The position numbers and the translations under genes are program-made. The notes under the pieces were generated by a model. That model did not search any database. It was not told the DNA's origin and worked only from the letters and a program-made list of their open reading frames with translations. From Syntrophorhabdaceae bacterium PtaU1.Bin034 (lineage in GTDB: Bacteria > Desulfobacterota_G > Syntrophorhabdia > Syntrophorhabdales > WCHB1-27): 8,165 bases of DNA. The stretch covers positions 1-8,165 of the forward strand of contig MVRP01000188.1 of assembly GCA_002067405.1 (NCBI GenBank), given 5' to 3'. The first letter of the stretch is position 1; the number at the start of each line of letters is the position of its first letter. Positions 1 through 5,283 of this stretch are shown in pieces.

Positions 1-585
1 GTTTTGCGCGATGCGAGGGCGGAGACGCACCTGGTTATGTCCGATTCGGCCAAAAAAAACATTCTGATCGAAACAAGCTGGAGCATTGAGTACGTAGAAC
101 GACTATCCTCCTACACCCATGATATTAAAGATATCGGGGCAAGCATTGCAAGTGGATCGTTTAGGACGGATGGAATGGTCGTCATTCCTTGTACAGTCAA
201 AACACTTTCAAGCATTGCGAATTCGTTCAATGATAATCTTATAGTTCGAGCCGCTGATGTTGTTCTTAAGGAAAGGAGAAGATTAGTCCTGGTGGTAAGA
301 GAGACACCACTTCACGGAGGGCACCTTACGCTCATGAGCAAAGCAAACGATCTAGGAGCGATGATTCTTCCACCCGTTCCCGCTTTTTACCATCAACCAA
401 AAACTATCAACGATTTGATTGACCATATTGTCGGAAAAATACTCGATGCCTTTGATATTGACCACTCGCTATATAAGCGATGGACAGGCGATGGAAACGA
501 GACCGGTGGCGTTTGCGGCAAGCAAGTGAGATCTCTCGGATTGCAGGATGACGGGGATTCAGGGCGGGACAGAGCAGTAATATAG
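1..585 (+). CDS. ubiX: UbiX/Pad1-family flavin prenyltransferase, 5'-truncated
   Basis: UbiX-family enzymes transfer a dimethylallyl group to reduced FMN, making the prenylated flavin used by UbiD-type (de)carboxylases. The reading frame is open from base 1, so the gene begins upstream. About 20 N-terminal residues, including the glycine-rich FMN-binding GxSGAS-type segment, are missing from the window. What remains is diagnostic: ETHLVMS at the left edge, then ASGSFRTDGMVVIPC, the KTLSSIA segment, ADVVLKERRRLVLVVRETPLH, and PPVPAFYHQP followed by a C-terminal helix ending at KRW. Family members usually stop soon after that RW. This one continues about 30 residues with a Gly/Asp-rich, low-complexity tail. 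No UbiD partner is visible, so the decarboxylase it serves (ubiquinone route or anaerobic aromatic acid metabolism) is unknown. The TTG at position 4 is not a credible start. The family call is very secure. Confidence 0.93.
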   Translation, partial: VLRDARAETHLVMSDSAKKNILIETSWSIEYVERLSSYTHDIKDIGASIASGSFRTDGMVVIPCTVKTLSSIANSFNDNLIVRAADVVLKERRRLVLVVRETPLHGGHLTLMSKANDLGAMILPPVPAFYHQPKTINDLIDHIVGKILDAFDIDHSLYKRWTGDGNETGGVCGKQVRSLGLQDDGDSGRDRAVI

Positions 586-660
586 GACGAAATGTCTTGA
601 TAATACTTCAGAGGTTACAAGCAGCACAAGCCTCTTCATAGCAACTTCAGTTGTCGTTTT

Positions 661-687
661 CGCATCTACCATTCTTTTGTAGATGCG
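661..687. other. Perfect 9-bp stem-loop between convergent genes
   Basis: CGCATCTAC (661-669) and GTAGATGCG (679-687) are perfect inverted repeats around a 9-nt loop. The hairpin lies 75 nt after the ubiX stop and 14 nt beyond the stop of the minus-strand open frame ending at 702, so it could mark the 3' ends of both transcripts. Neither strand has a U-tract directly after the stem, so it is not a textbook intrinsic terminator. It may instead be a 3'-end processing or stabilising hairpin. Confidence 0.45.
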
Positions 688-701
688 GTCGTGGCTTTGA
701 G

Positions 702-889
702 CTAGTACATATAGACTTTGTTGCCCCTCGCGCAAAAGTTTGACATCGACTCGCGGACCTTGTGCCAGGGTATCGCATCCTCAAAGACGACATTGAGAAC
801 GTGCATAGGCCGAAGAACACCGGCCGGAATTCCAATGATTTCCCCAAACTATCGATATGAAAGGAGCTCCCTCTTTTGGCTGAGATCAC
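702..889 (-). pseudogene. Frameshifted or decayed small ORF behind the protease gene
   Basis: The minus-strand frame 848-702 is open for 48 codons and reads like real protein: it begins FGEIIGIPAGVLRPMHVLNV, continues through FEDAIPWHKVRES, and ends KVYMY. A TAG at 849-851 closes it upstream. The only internal ATG (804-806) has no ribosome binding site. The neighbouring frame starts with a GTG at 887-889 that overlaps the protease stop codon (GTGA) and reads into the same place. A single -1 shift at TTTGGGG would join the two frames into a protein of about 62 residues. I do not recognise the family. Options are a pseudogene remnant, a sequencing error, or programmed frameshifting. Coding potential is judged only from composition and fold-like sequence, so confidence is low. 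Confidence 0.3.
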
Positions 890-2019
890 GCCTCGGCAGG
901 CTCGAAGTCAAGCTTTATAGAGAGAAACTTCAGCAGGTCCCGAAGGGCCAGGATTCCGACAAGCTTACCCCGTTCGACCACCATGAGCCGGCTGATGCCG
1001 GTTTTGCTCATCTTTTCGAGGGCTTTTGTTGCGTCTGCTTTAGGATCTATTGTATTGCGCTCGGTGCAGGTTTCCACTATTTCCTTGACGGTGTGTTTGT
1101 CCCAATCTTCCCTGGGAACCTCCTTCATCTGGTCGAGGGTGACCACCCCTAAAAGCGAGTCTGATTCCACCACCGGAAACATTTTGTAATGGTACTTGTA
1201 GACGTAGTTGTCCATGAGTTGCGACAGGGTGACCCCTGGGTTCACGGTCACCAGGTCTGGTTTCATGAACCTGTTGACATGCTCGCCTTCGAGCGCTTTT
1301 CGAATAAGCAACTGGCGGTAGGACATCTGCGATGCATTTCTGAGGAACAGCCCGATCAGGAACCACCATATTCCTCCGATGATATTCCCGCTTAGCAGGC
1401 TTATGATCGCCAGGAAAATCATCCCCAGTCCGAAGCCGCCGCCGATCTTTGAAGCGATCCTTGTCGCCCAGCGCAGGTTACCTTTTGCCCGCCACAAAAG
1501 GGATCGGAGTACGCGGCCTCCATCGAGAGGAAAAGCGGGAAGAAGATTAAAGATGCCCAGAAGCACGTTGATGGATGACAGGTAAAGAAGGACGGCGTTC
1601 ACGGGGACCGTCCAGTATGTCTGCGTGGTCGCCAGAACCACATAGAAGAAGACAGCGAGAAAGAAACTGGAAATCGGCCCTGCGATGGCCATGCCGAATT
1701 CGACTCCGGGACTCTGCGGCTCATCTCCCATTTCGGACACGCCGCCGAAAATAAATAGTGTTATGCCGGTGATGGGCAAGCCATACCGGCGGGCGATCAG
1801 GGAATGCCAGAATTCGTGAAAAATGATCGAAAAGAAGAGACCAAGAGCGCCGGCAGCGCCCATCCACCAGTACGTGCTTGAGGCAAGCCCCGGGTAATAA
1901 GCAGGAAAGAGCCCCGCCGCCAAAGACCATACTACAAGAAAGGCTATGATAACCCAACTCGCATCTACACGAACCGTGAAGCCAAGGAGCCTGAAGAGCG
2001 TTATCTGATGACCGAACAT
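886..2019 (-). CDS. Site-2-protease-like M50B metalloprotease with CBS pair
   Basis: This is a membrane-embedded zinc protease of family M50B (S2P-like), which cuts transmembrane substrates such as anti-sigma factors or other regulators. From the start chosen here, the zinc motif HEFWH is at residues 68-72 and the second signature, NLLPAFPLDGGR, is at about 158-169 with its Asp at 166. Hydrophobic segments lie at about 18-40, 52-70, 108-132, 140-160 and 195-226. Two CBS domains fill about 250-300 and 312-368; such domains often bind adenosine nucleotides and could tune activity. An ATG at 2031 is possible, but GGAGG at 2025-2029 sits 5 nt before the ATG at 2019, which therefore wins; the protein is then 377 residues. 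It is transcribed divergently from the MFS gene, and an 8-bp inverted repeat lies just upstream of its ribosome binding site. The substrate is unknown. Confidence 0.9.
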   Translation of the reverse strand: MFGHQITLFRLLGFTVRVDASWVIIAFLVVWSLAAGLFPAYYPGLASSTYWWMGAAGALGLFFSIIFHEFWHSLIARRYGLPITGITLFIFGGVSEMGDEPQSPGVEFGMAIAGPISSFFLAVFFYVVLATTQTYWTVPVNAVLLYLSSINVLLGIFNLLPAFPLDGGRVLRSLLWRAKGNLRWATRIASKIGGGFGLGMIFLAIISLLSGNIIGGIWWFLIGLFLRNASQMSYRQLLIRKALEGEHVNRFMKPDLVTVNPGVTLSQLMDNYVYKYHYKMFPVVESDSLLGVVTLDQMKEVPREDWDKHTVKEIVETCTERNTIDPKADATKALEKMSKTGISRLMVVERGKLVGILALRDLLKFLSIKLDFEPAEA

Positions 2020-2024
2020 TATTT

Positions 2025-2029
2025 CCTCC
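2025..2029 (-). promoter_or_regulatory. Start-deciding ribosome binding site of the S2P gene
   Basis: On the minus strand GGAGG is followed by 5 nt (AAATA) and then the ATG at 2019-2017. The alternative ATG at 2031-2029 overlaps this motif and has only a weak purine run ahead of it. The downstream start is therefore preferred, which removes four residues (MEEI). Confidence 0.65.
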
Positions 2030-2035
2030 ATTTCT

Positions 2036-2065
2036 TCGATCCGTACCTTTTGCCAGCCGGATCGA
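2036..2065. repeat. 8-bp inverted repeat in the S2P 5' leader
   Basis: TCGATCCG (2036-2043) and CGGATCGA (2058-2065) are perfect inverted repeats separated by 14 nt. On the minus strand the hairpin would end about 6 nt before the GGAGG of the protease gene. It could modulate translation or act as a protein-binding dyad. Function is inferred from position only. Confidence 0.45.
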
Positions 2066-2079
2066 CTCTCATACTCCGC

Positions 2080-2109
2080 TTTTCAGGGAGCTTATACTGT
2101 ATATATAAT
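2080..2109 (+). promoter_or_regulatory. Candidate sigma-70-type promoter toward the MFS gene
   Basis: A perfect TATAAT lies at 2104-2109 with TTTTCA (4 of 6 matches to TTGACA) at 2080-2085, an 18-nt spacer. Transcription would start near 2116, giving the MFS gene a leader of about 170 nt. A second, weaker candidate is TTGAAT (2215-2220) with TTAGAT (2238-2243) at 17-nt spacing. The AT-rich stretch at 2091-2109 could also serve the divergent protease gene, but I see no convincing minus-strand pair of boxes. Confidence 0.4.
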
Positions 2110-2121
2110 GTCGCGCTGCCA

Positions 2122-2160
2122 AAAAGACAAAGCGTAGGGACCCGAAGGGGCTTCTTTTTT
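2122..2160 (+). terminator. U-tract hairpin in the MFS leader (possible attenuator)
   Basis: An A-rich left side (AAAAAGACAAAGC) can pair with GCTTCTTTTTT on the right, with a two-base mismatch. An inner CCC-GAA-GGG hairpin closes it, with a 7-nt one-sided bulge, and the structure ends in a run of T residues at about 2154-2160. It lies 40-45 nt after the predicted start site, which suits early termination or a very short RNA. The GC part of the stem is short, so the call is tentative. Confidence 0.35.
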
Positions 2161-2182
2161 ATACAGAGTAACGATAGACATA

Positions 2183-2203
2183 CAGATAGGTTCGCACTAT
2201 CTG
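2183..2203. repeat. 7-bp inverted repeat, possible operator upstream of MFS gene
   Basis: CAGATAG (2183-2189) and CTATCTG (2197-2203) form a perfect dyad with a 7-nt centre. The two arms start 14 nt apart, a dyad geometry that could suit a dimeric repressor. It lies about 80 nt upstream of an exporter start codon, a common place for such sites, but no regulator gene is present in the window. It could equally be an RNA hairpin in the leader. Confidence 0.35.
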
Positions 2204-2283
2204 CCTGTGCGATCTTGAATTCACCATCTCGAAAATGTTAGATTGCCACAGGAAAAGGCGTTTACGAAGAGGGGGGTCCGGCG

Positions 2284-3675
2284 TTGGAGAGAACGGCGGA
2301 GATAGGCAGCAGAAGATCTCGACGTTCAGCCTTATTTGTTGCTGCCCTGTCCTCATTTCTTGCCACCTTCATTGCATCGTCAGTCAATATAGCCCTTCCT
2401 TCCATTGGGCGGGAATTTCAAATGCACGCCGTTCTTCTCAGCTGGGTCGCCATATCCGTGTTGCTATCCTCCGCCATGTTCCTCGTTCCCTTCGGGCGCG
2501 TTGCGGACATTTACGGACGAAAGAGGATTTTCCTGTACGGCGTCATTACCTTTACGGCCTCTTCCCTTCTTTGCGGGTTTTCCGGCTCCGCTGGCGCATT
2601 GATCGCCCTACGCTTCGTCCAGGGGATTGGCGCAGCCATGATGTTCGGGACAAGCATGGCAATTCTCACCTCTGTTTACTCCATCGAGGAGAGGGGCAGG
2701 GTATTGGGGATAGCCGTAGCAGCCGTTTACCTCGGGCTCTCTCTGGGCCCCTTCTTCGGCGGCTTTCTCACAGAGCATCTCGGATGGCGGAGTATCTTCC
2801 TTGCGAATGTGCCTTTTGGCGTCGCGATCATCGCTGCCGTCCGGTTAGGATTGAAGCAGGAGTGGGCAGAAGCGAAAGGTGAGAGATTCGATTTTGTCGG
2901 ATCGATCGTATTCAGCCTCAGCCTTCTTTTTACAATGTATGGATTCTCGTTGCTTCCCGGTCCTCACGGTTTTGTAAGCATTTGCAGCGGCGCTTGTCTG
3001 GGGGTCATTTTTGTCATATGGGAAAGCCGCGTCGAAAGTCCCATACTCAATATTGGTTTGATCCGGTCGAACAGGGTTTTTGCGCTCTCCAACCTGGCCG
3101 CTCTCATCCATTATTCGGCTACCTTTGCGGTGACCTTCCTCCTCAGCCTCTACCTGCAGTATATTCGCGGTATGACGCCCAAACACGCAGGCATCATTCT
3201 CGTTTGTCAACCCTTGGTGCAAACAGTCTTTTCCCCACTGGCAGGCAAATTGTCGGACAGGATCGAGCCCCGCATCGTTTCATCCGCAGGGATGGGCCTG
3301 ACAGTAGCGGGCCTGCTTCTCCTCTCCCTTCTGGACAGGACTACCGGTCTTCCGGTGATCGTGAGCGATCTGGCCCTGCTCGGGCTTGGGTTTGCCCTGT
3401 TTGCGTCGCCCAATGCAAACGCGATCATGAGCTCGGTGGAAAAGCGGTTCTACGGGGTTGCTTCGGGGAGCATTGCCACTGCCAGGGTGATGGGCCAAAT
3501 GTTCAGCATGGGCTTTACCGTGCTGGTATTTGCCCTTTACATCGGCAGGGTCCGGATTGATGCAGCCTCCTACCCGCTCTTCTTGAAGTCCGCCAAGATG
3601 CTTTTTGCCTTTTTTGGCATCCTCTGTTCCTTTGGTGTGATTGCATCGCTGGCCCGCGGAAAGATCAGAAGCTGA
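2284..3675 (+). CDS. MFS drug/metabolite exporter, DHA2 (EmrB/QacA-like, 14 TM)
   Basis: This is a cytoplasmic-membrane secondary transporter of the major facilitator superfamily, most likely an efflux pump of the 14-helix DHA2 group; the substrate cannot be told. A basic N-terminus (SRRSRRS) precedes TM1, which contains VNIALPSIG (34-42). Motif A in the loop between TM2 and TM3 reads GRVADIYGRK (71-80). The exporter-type motif C region is GLSLGPFFGGFLTEHLGW (151-168). The length of 463 residues and the long run of hydrophobic segments fit DHA2. The Asp often found in TM1 five residues before the conserved Asn is hydrophobic here (Ile30). The start is TTG at 2284, with a purine-rich AGAGGGGGG run 7 nt upstream. 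No upstream in-frame start exists before the stop at 2239, and the next Met (47) would remove TM1. A downstream oxidoreductase gene follows after 142 nt. Confidence 0.88.
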   Translation: MERTAEIGSRRSRRSALFVAALSSFLATFIASSVNIALPSIGREFQMHAVLLSWVAISVLLSSAMFLVPFGRVADIYGRKRIFLYGVITFTASSLLCGFSGSAGALIALRFVQGIGAAMMFGTSMAILTSVYSIEERGRVLGIAVAAVYLGLSLGPFFGGFLTEHLGWRSIFLANVPFGVAIIAAVRLGLKQEWAEAKGERFDFVGSIVFSLSLLFTMYGFSLLPGPHGFVSICSGACLGVIFVIWESRVESPILNIGLIRSNRVFALSNLAALIHYSATFAVTFLLSLYLQYIRGMTPKHAGIILVCQPLVQTVFSPLAGKLSDRIEPRIVSSAGMGLTVAGLLLLSLLDRTTGLPVIVSDLALLGLGFALFASPNANAIMSSVEKRFYGVASGSIATARVMGQMFSMGFTVLVFALYIGRVRIDAASYPLFLKSAKMLFAFFGILCSFGVIASLARGKIRS

Positions 3676-3817
3676 AAGGATGAAAGGGGATCAGGATTTG
3701 ACGTGCAGGCTGACCCCGGTAGTCTAAGATTATCAGTGAAGCCGTGTTCGTTTTATGTAAGAATACGGAAGACAGGCGACAAAGAGGCGGGGCAATAACG
3801 ATCAAGGGAGGGATTGT

Positions 3818-4678
3818 ATGAGAGCCGGTTTTATTGGATTGGGAGTGTTGGGGAAGGCAATTGCTCGAAGGCTGATAGTCGAAGATGTTGATCTGATTGT
3901 CTGGAACAGGACTCCGGAGAAGGCATTGGATCTCGGGGTCCCGGTTGTCGAAACTCCTGCCGAGCTGCTGGCCGAAACGGAGATCGTCTTCCTGAGCCTT
4001 TTCGACAGCGCGGCTGTTGATACCGTTCTTCTCGGACCGGATGGACTCTTGAGGGCCGATTGCCGGAACAAGATCATTGTGGATATGACCACCAATCATT
4101 TCGAGCAGGTCCGGCGCTTTTACCGGGAAGTGGCTGAGCGGGCCGGCCGTTACCTCGAATGTCCCGTCCTCGGAAGTGTCGTGCCGGCAGGGCAGGGCAG
4201 CCTCACGCTTCTCATCGGGGGTGAGAAAGAGGCGATAAGCAGGATCATTCCCTACGTCCAAAAGCTGGCCAGGTACATCTTCTATTTTGAGGAACAAGGG
4301 CTTGCCACCAAGATGAAGCTGATCAATAACCTTGTTCTCGGCTCCTTCATGGCCACCATCGCTGAAGCGCTTGCGTACGGGGAAGCCGCAGGCCTGAACA
4401 AGGCCAAAGTGCTCGATATACTCGCGGCAGGGGCAGGCAATTCAGGCGTCCTGAGCGCCAAAAAAGAGAAGCTCCTGCGAGAGGACTGGGAACCGCACTT
4501 TTCGGTTGCGCTCATTGACAAGGACCTGGCATATCTTCAGGACCTGGTGAACGGACTGAACATCTCTTCTGCTCTCCTCTCCGCAGTCCGGAACGTGTTT
4601 GACCGCTCTATGGCAGAAAACGCTTCTCTCGATTTCTCTGCGGTCTACAACACCATCAGCAAAGCAAAAACAGGATAG
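3818..4678 (+). CDS. NAD(P)-dependent beta-hydroxyacid dehydrogenase (HIBADH family)
   Basis: This is a soluble oxidoreductase of the 3-hydroxyisobutyrate dehydrogenase / glyoxylate-succinic semialdehyde reductase family, which interconverts beta- or alpha-hydroxyacids and their oxo forms. The Rossmann nucleotide motif GFIGLGVLG is at residues 4-12. The second beta strand ends in VWNRT (28-32); in characterised relatives Asn-Arg-Thr at this position goes with NADPH use rather than NADH. VDMTT (88-92), ECPVLGS (114-120) and GQGSLTLLIGG (125-135) form the substrate region. The catalytic lysine is K167 in KLINN (167-171). The length of 286 residues is normal. The start is secure: AGGGAGG lies 5 nt before the ATG. 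A terminator-like hairpin follows at 4734. Closest in feel to the GLYR1/GhbD-type reductases, but the true substrate is not determinable from sequence alone. Confidence 0.87.
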   Translation: MRAGFIGLGVLGKAIARRLIVEDVDLIVWNRTPEKALDLGVPVVETPAELLAETEIVFLSLFDSAAVDTVLLGPDGLLRADCRNKIIVDMTTNHFEQVRRFYREVAERAGRYLECPVLGSVVPAGQGSLTLLIGGEKEAISRIIPYVQKLARYIFYFEEQGLATKMKLINNLVLGSFMATIAEALAYGEAAGLNKAKVLDILAAGAGNSGVLSAKKEKLLREDWEPHFSVALIDKDLAYLQDLVNGLNISSALLSAVRNVFDRSMAENASLDFSAVYNTISKAKTG

Positions 4679-4733
4679 GATCGCCAAACCCGATCGAGGG
4701 CCAAGGTTAGGCACGAGCAGTACGAAGCGCGAG

Positions 4734-4771
4734 CAGACTGTCGCCTCATACTCGCCGGAAAGTCTGTTTTT
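4734..4771 (+). terminator. Probable intrinsic terminator after the HIBADH-family gene
   Basis: CAGACT (4734-4739) and AGTCTG (4761-4766) pair perfectly around a 21-nt loop, followed directly by five T residues (4767-4771). The stem is only 6 bp with a large loop, so efficiency is uncertain. A shorter hairpin without a T-tract (GATCG 4679-4683 / CGATC 4691-4695) lies right after the stop codon. Confidence 0.4.
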
Positions 4772-5083
4772 GCGGCGATTTCTTCGAGAAAAATCATGTG
4801 ATTAATTTCCTCAGCCGGACGAGGAAAGGGGTATCATTGCCCATGCGTGTCCTTTTTATGTTACACGACGCAGGCGATGCTCCTCTTGCCTGAAACCTGG
4901 CAGGTCCTCTGTTTGAGCAGGTTTTGACCGACTCACCGTGTCATGCCATGCGTGTGAAAGAATACACTATCTGGGCGGCAGCAAGCCTTGAACGCACGAA
5001 CAGCCCATTTTAGGAATATTGTTTATCGTGTTATTTCGTATACTTCTTGATTCGCCGTCGCACGATCAGGTCAAAAATTTTCC
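4772..5083. other. Gene-poor spacer with overlapping dyads
   Basis: No credible gene is seen on either strand in this stretch. ACCTG-G-CAGGT (4895-4905) is a perfect short palindrome. Its left arm, extended to AAACCTG (4893-4899), also pairs with CAGGTTT (4918-4924) 18 nt away, so two mutually exclusive pairings are possible. I see no tRNA, CRISPR or insertion-sequence signature. The role may be promoter-distal regulation of the operon downstream, or none. Confidence 0.35.
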
Positions 5084-5111
5084 TTGACATAAAATTAGCG
5101 ATCTATAAAAA
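5084..5111 (+). promoter_or_regulatory. Candidate promoter of the diaphorase operon
   Basis: A perfect TTGACA lies at 5084-5089. Downstream, TATAAA (5104-5109) is at a short 14-nt spacing, and TAAAAA (5106-5111) is at an acceptable 16 nt. The region is AT-rich and is followed by a leader with a ribosome binding site, hairpins and a small ORF. Transcription would start near 5116-5119, leaving a leader of about 165 nt before the NuoE-like gene. Confidence 0.5.
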
Positions 5112-5117
5112 TTGGAA

Positions 5118-5132
5118 AGGGGGAGTTATAAG
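5118..5132 (+). promoter_or_regulatory. Strong ribosome binding site of the leader ORF, possibly sequestered
   Basis: AGGGGGAG (5118-5125) lies 7 nt before the ATG at 5133. The segment 5119-5127 can pair with 5186-5194 (centre GGGGA with TCCCC, plus G-U pairs at the ends), which would bury the site and enclose the hairpin at 5149-5166. This raises the possibility of structure-controlled translation of the leader ORF. Confidence 0.4.
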
Positions 5133-5219
5133 ATGGTTTGTAATGAGAGACCGGCCATCTCCGGTCAATTAGCAAAAAATCGTAAGATTCCCCTGTTGAG
5201 ACGGCGTTGGAGGCGGTAA
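5133..5219 (+). CDS. Putative 28-codon Arg-rich leader peptide
   Basis: The ORF begins ATG GTT TGT AAT and ends with an unusual run, LLRRRWRR, then TAA. Five of the last six residues are arginine, written with the codons AGA, CGG, CGT, AGG and CGG plus one TGG. It has a better ribosome binding site than the structural gene that follows. Its stop codon overlaps the first A residues of a terminator-like hairpin. That geometry (short ORF, codon run, terminator) is what transcription-attenuation leaders look like, but amino-acid attenuation of a redox operon would be unexpected. It may be a translated regulatory uORF, a small protein of unknown role, or chance. Homology is not known to me. Confidence 0.35.
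   Translation: MVCNERPAISGQLAKNRKIPLLRRRWRR
5149..5166 (+). other. GC-rich leader hairpin
   Basis: GACCGG (5149-5154) and CCGGTC (5161-5166) form a perfect 6-bp stem with the loop CCATCT. It lies inside the leader ORF and upstream of the terminator-like hairpin. An alternative pairing, GAGA (5147-5150) with TCTC (5158-5161), overlaps it. Confidence 0.45.
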
Positions 5220-5247
5220 AAATGTCCCATAAACTGGGCGTTTTTTT
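5218..5247 (+). terminator. Terminator-like hairpin ahead of the NuoE-like gene (attenuator candidate)
   Basis: An AAAAA run (5218-5222) followed by TG, a bulged T and CCCA (5226-5229) pairs with TGGG (5235-5238) followed by CG and a seven-T run (5241-5247), across a 5-nt loop. The A/T arms add to the stem, and the U-tract follows the GC core directly, as in intrinsic terminators. It sits between the candidate promoter at 5084 and the first structural gene at 5284. It would therefore lower operon expression unless read through, or else it ends a short leader RNA. Confidence 0.5.
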
Positions 5248-5283
5248 GAGGGCCATGCCATTATTTGCAGGGACGGAGGACCC

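Noticed and set aside
718..1152. 144-residue plus-strand open frame
   Set aside because: It runs antisense through the S2P CBS region and the spacer, has no family resemblance, and its composition is that of an out-of-frame reading.
2020..2031. Upstream ATG at 2031 for the S2P gene
   Set aside because: The good GGAGG motif overlaps this codon and is correctly spaced for the ATG at 2019.
2235..2882. 215-residue plus-strand open frame overlapping the exporter start
   Set aside because: It is a different frame of the MFS gene, Arg/Ser-rich and without membrane segments, while the MFS frame has intact motifs.
3665..4297. 210-residue minus-strand open frame
   Set aside because: It lies opposite the HIBADH-family gene, which has clear motifs and a strong ribosome binding site; the antisense frame has no recognisable domain.
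4599..4805. 68-residue open frame spanning the end of the HIBADH-family gene
   Set aside because: It is mostly out-of-frame reading of that gene, with no ribosome binding site and no protein-like features.
4841..4955. 10-bp direct repeat CCATGCGTGT at 4841 and 4946
   Set aside because: One pair of 10-mers in about 600 nt is not far from chance, and no third copy or flanking pattern is seen.
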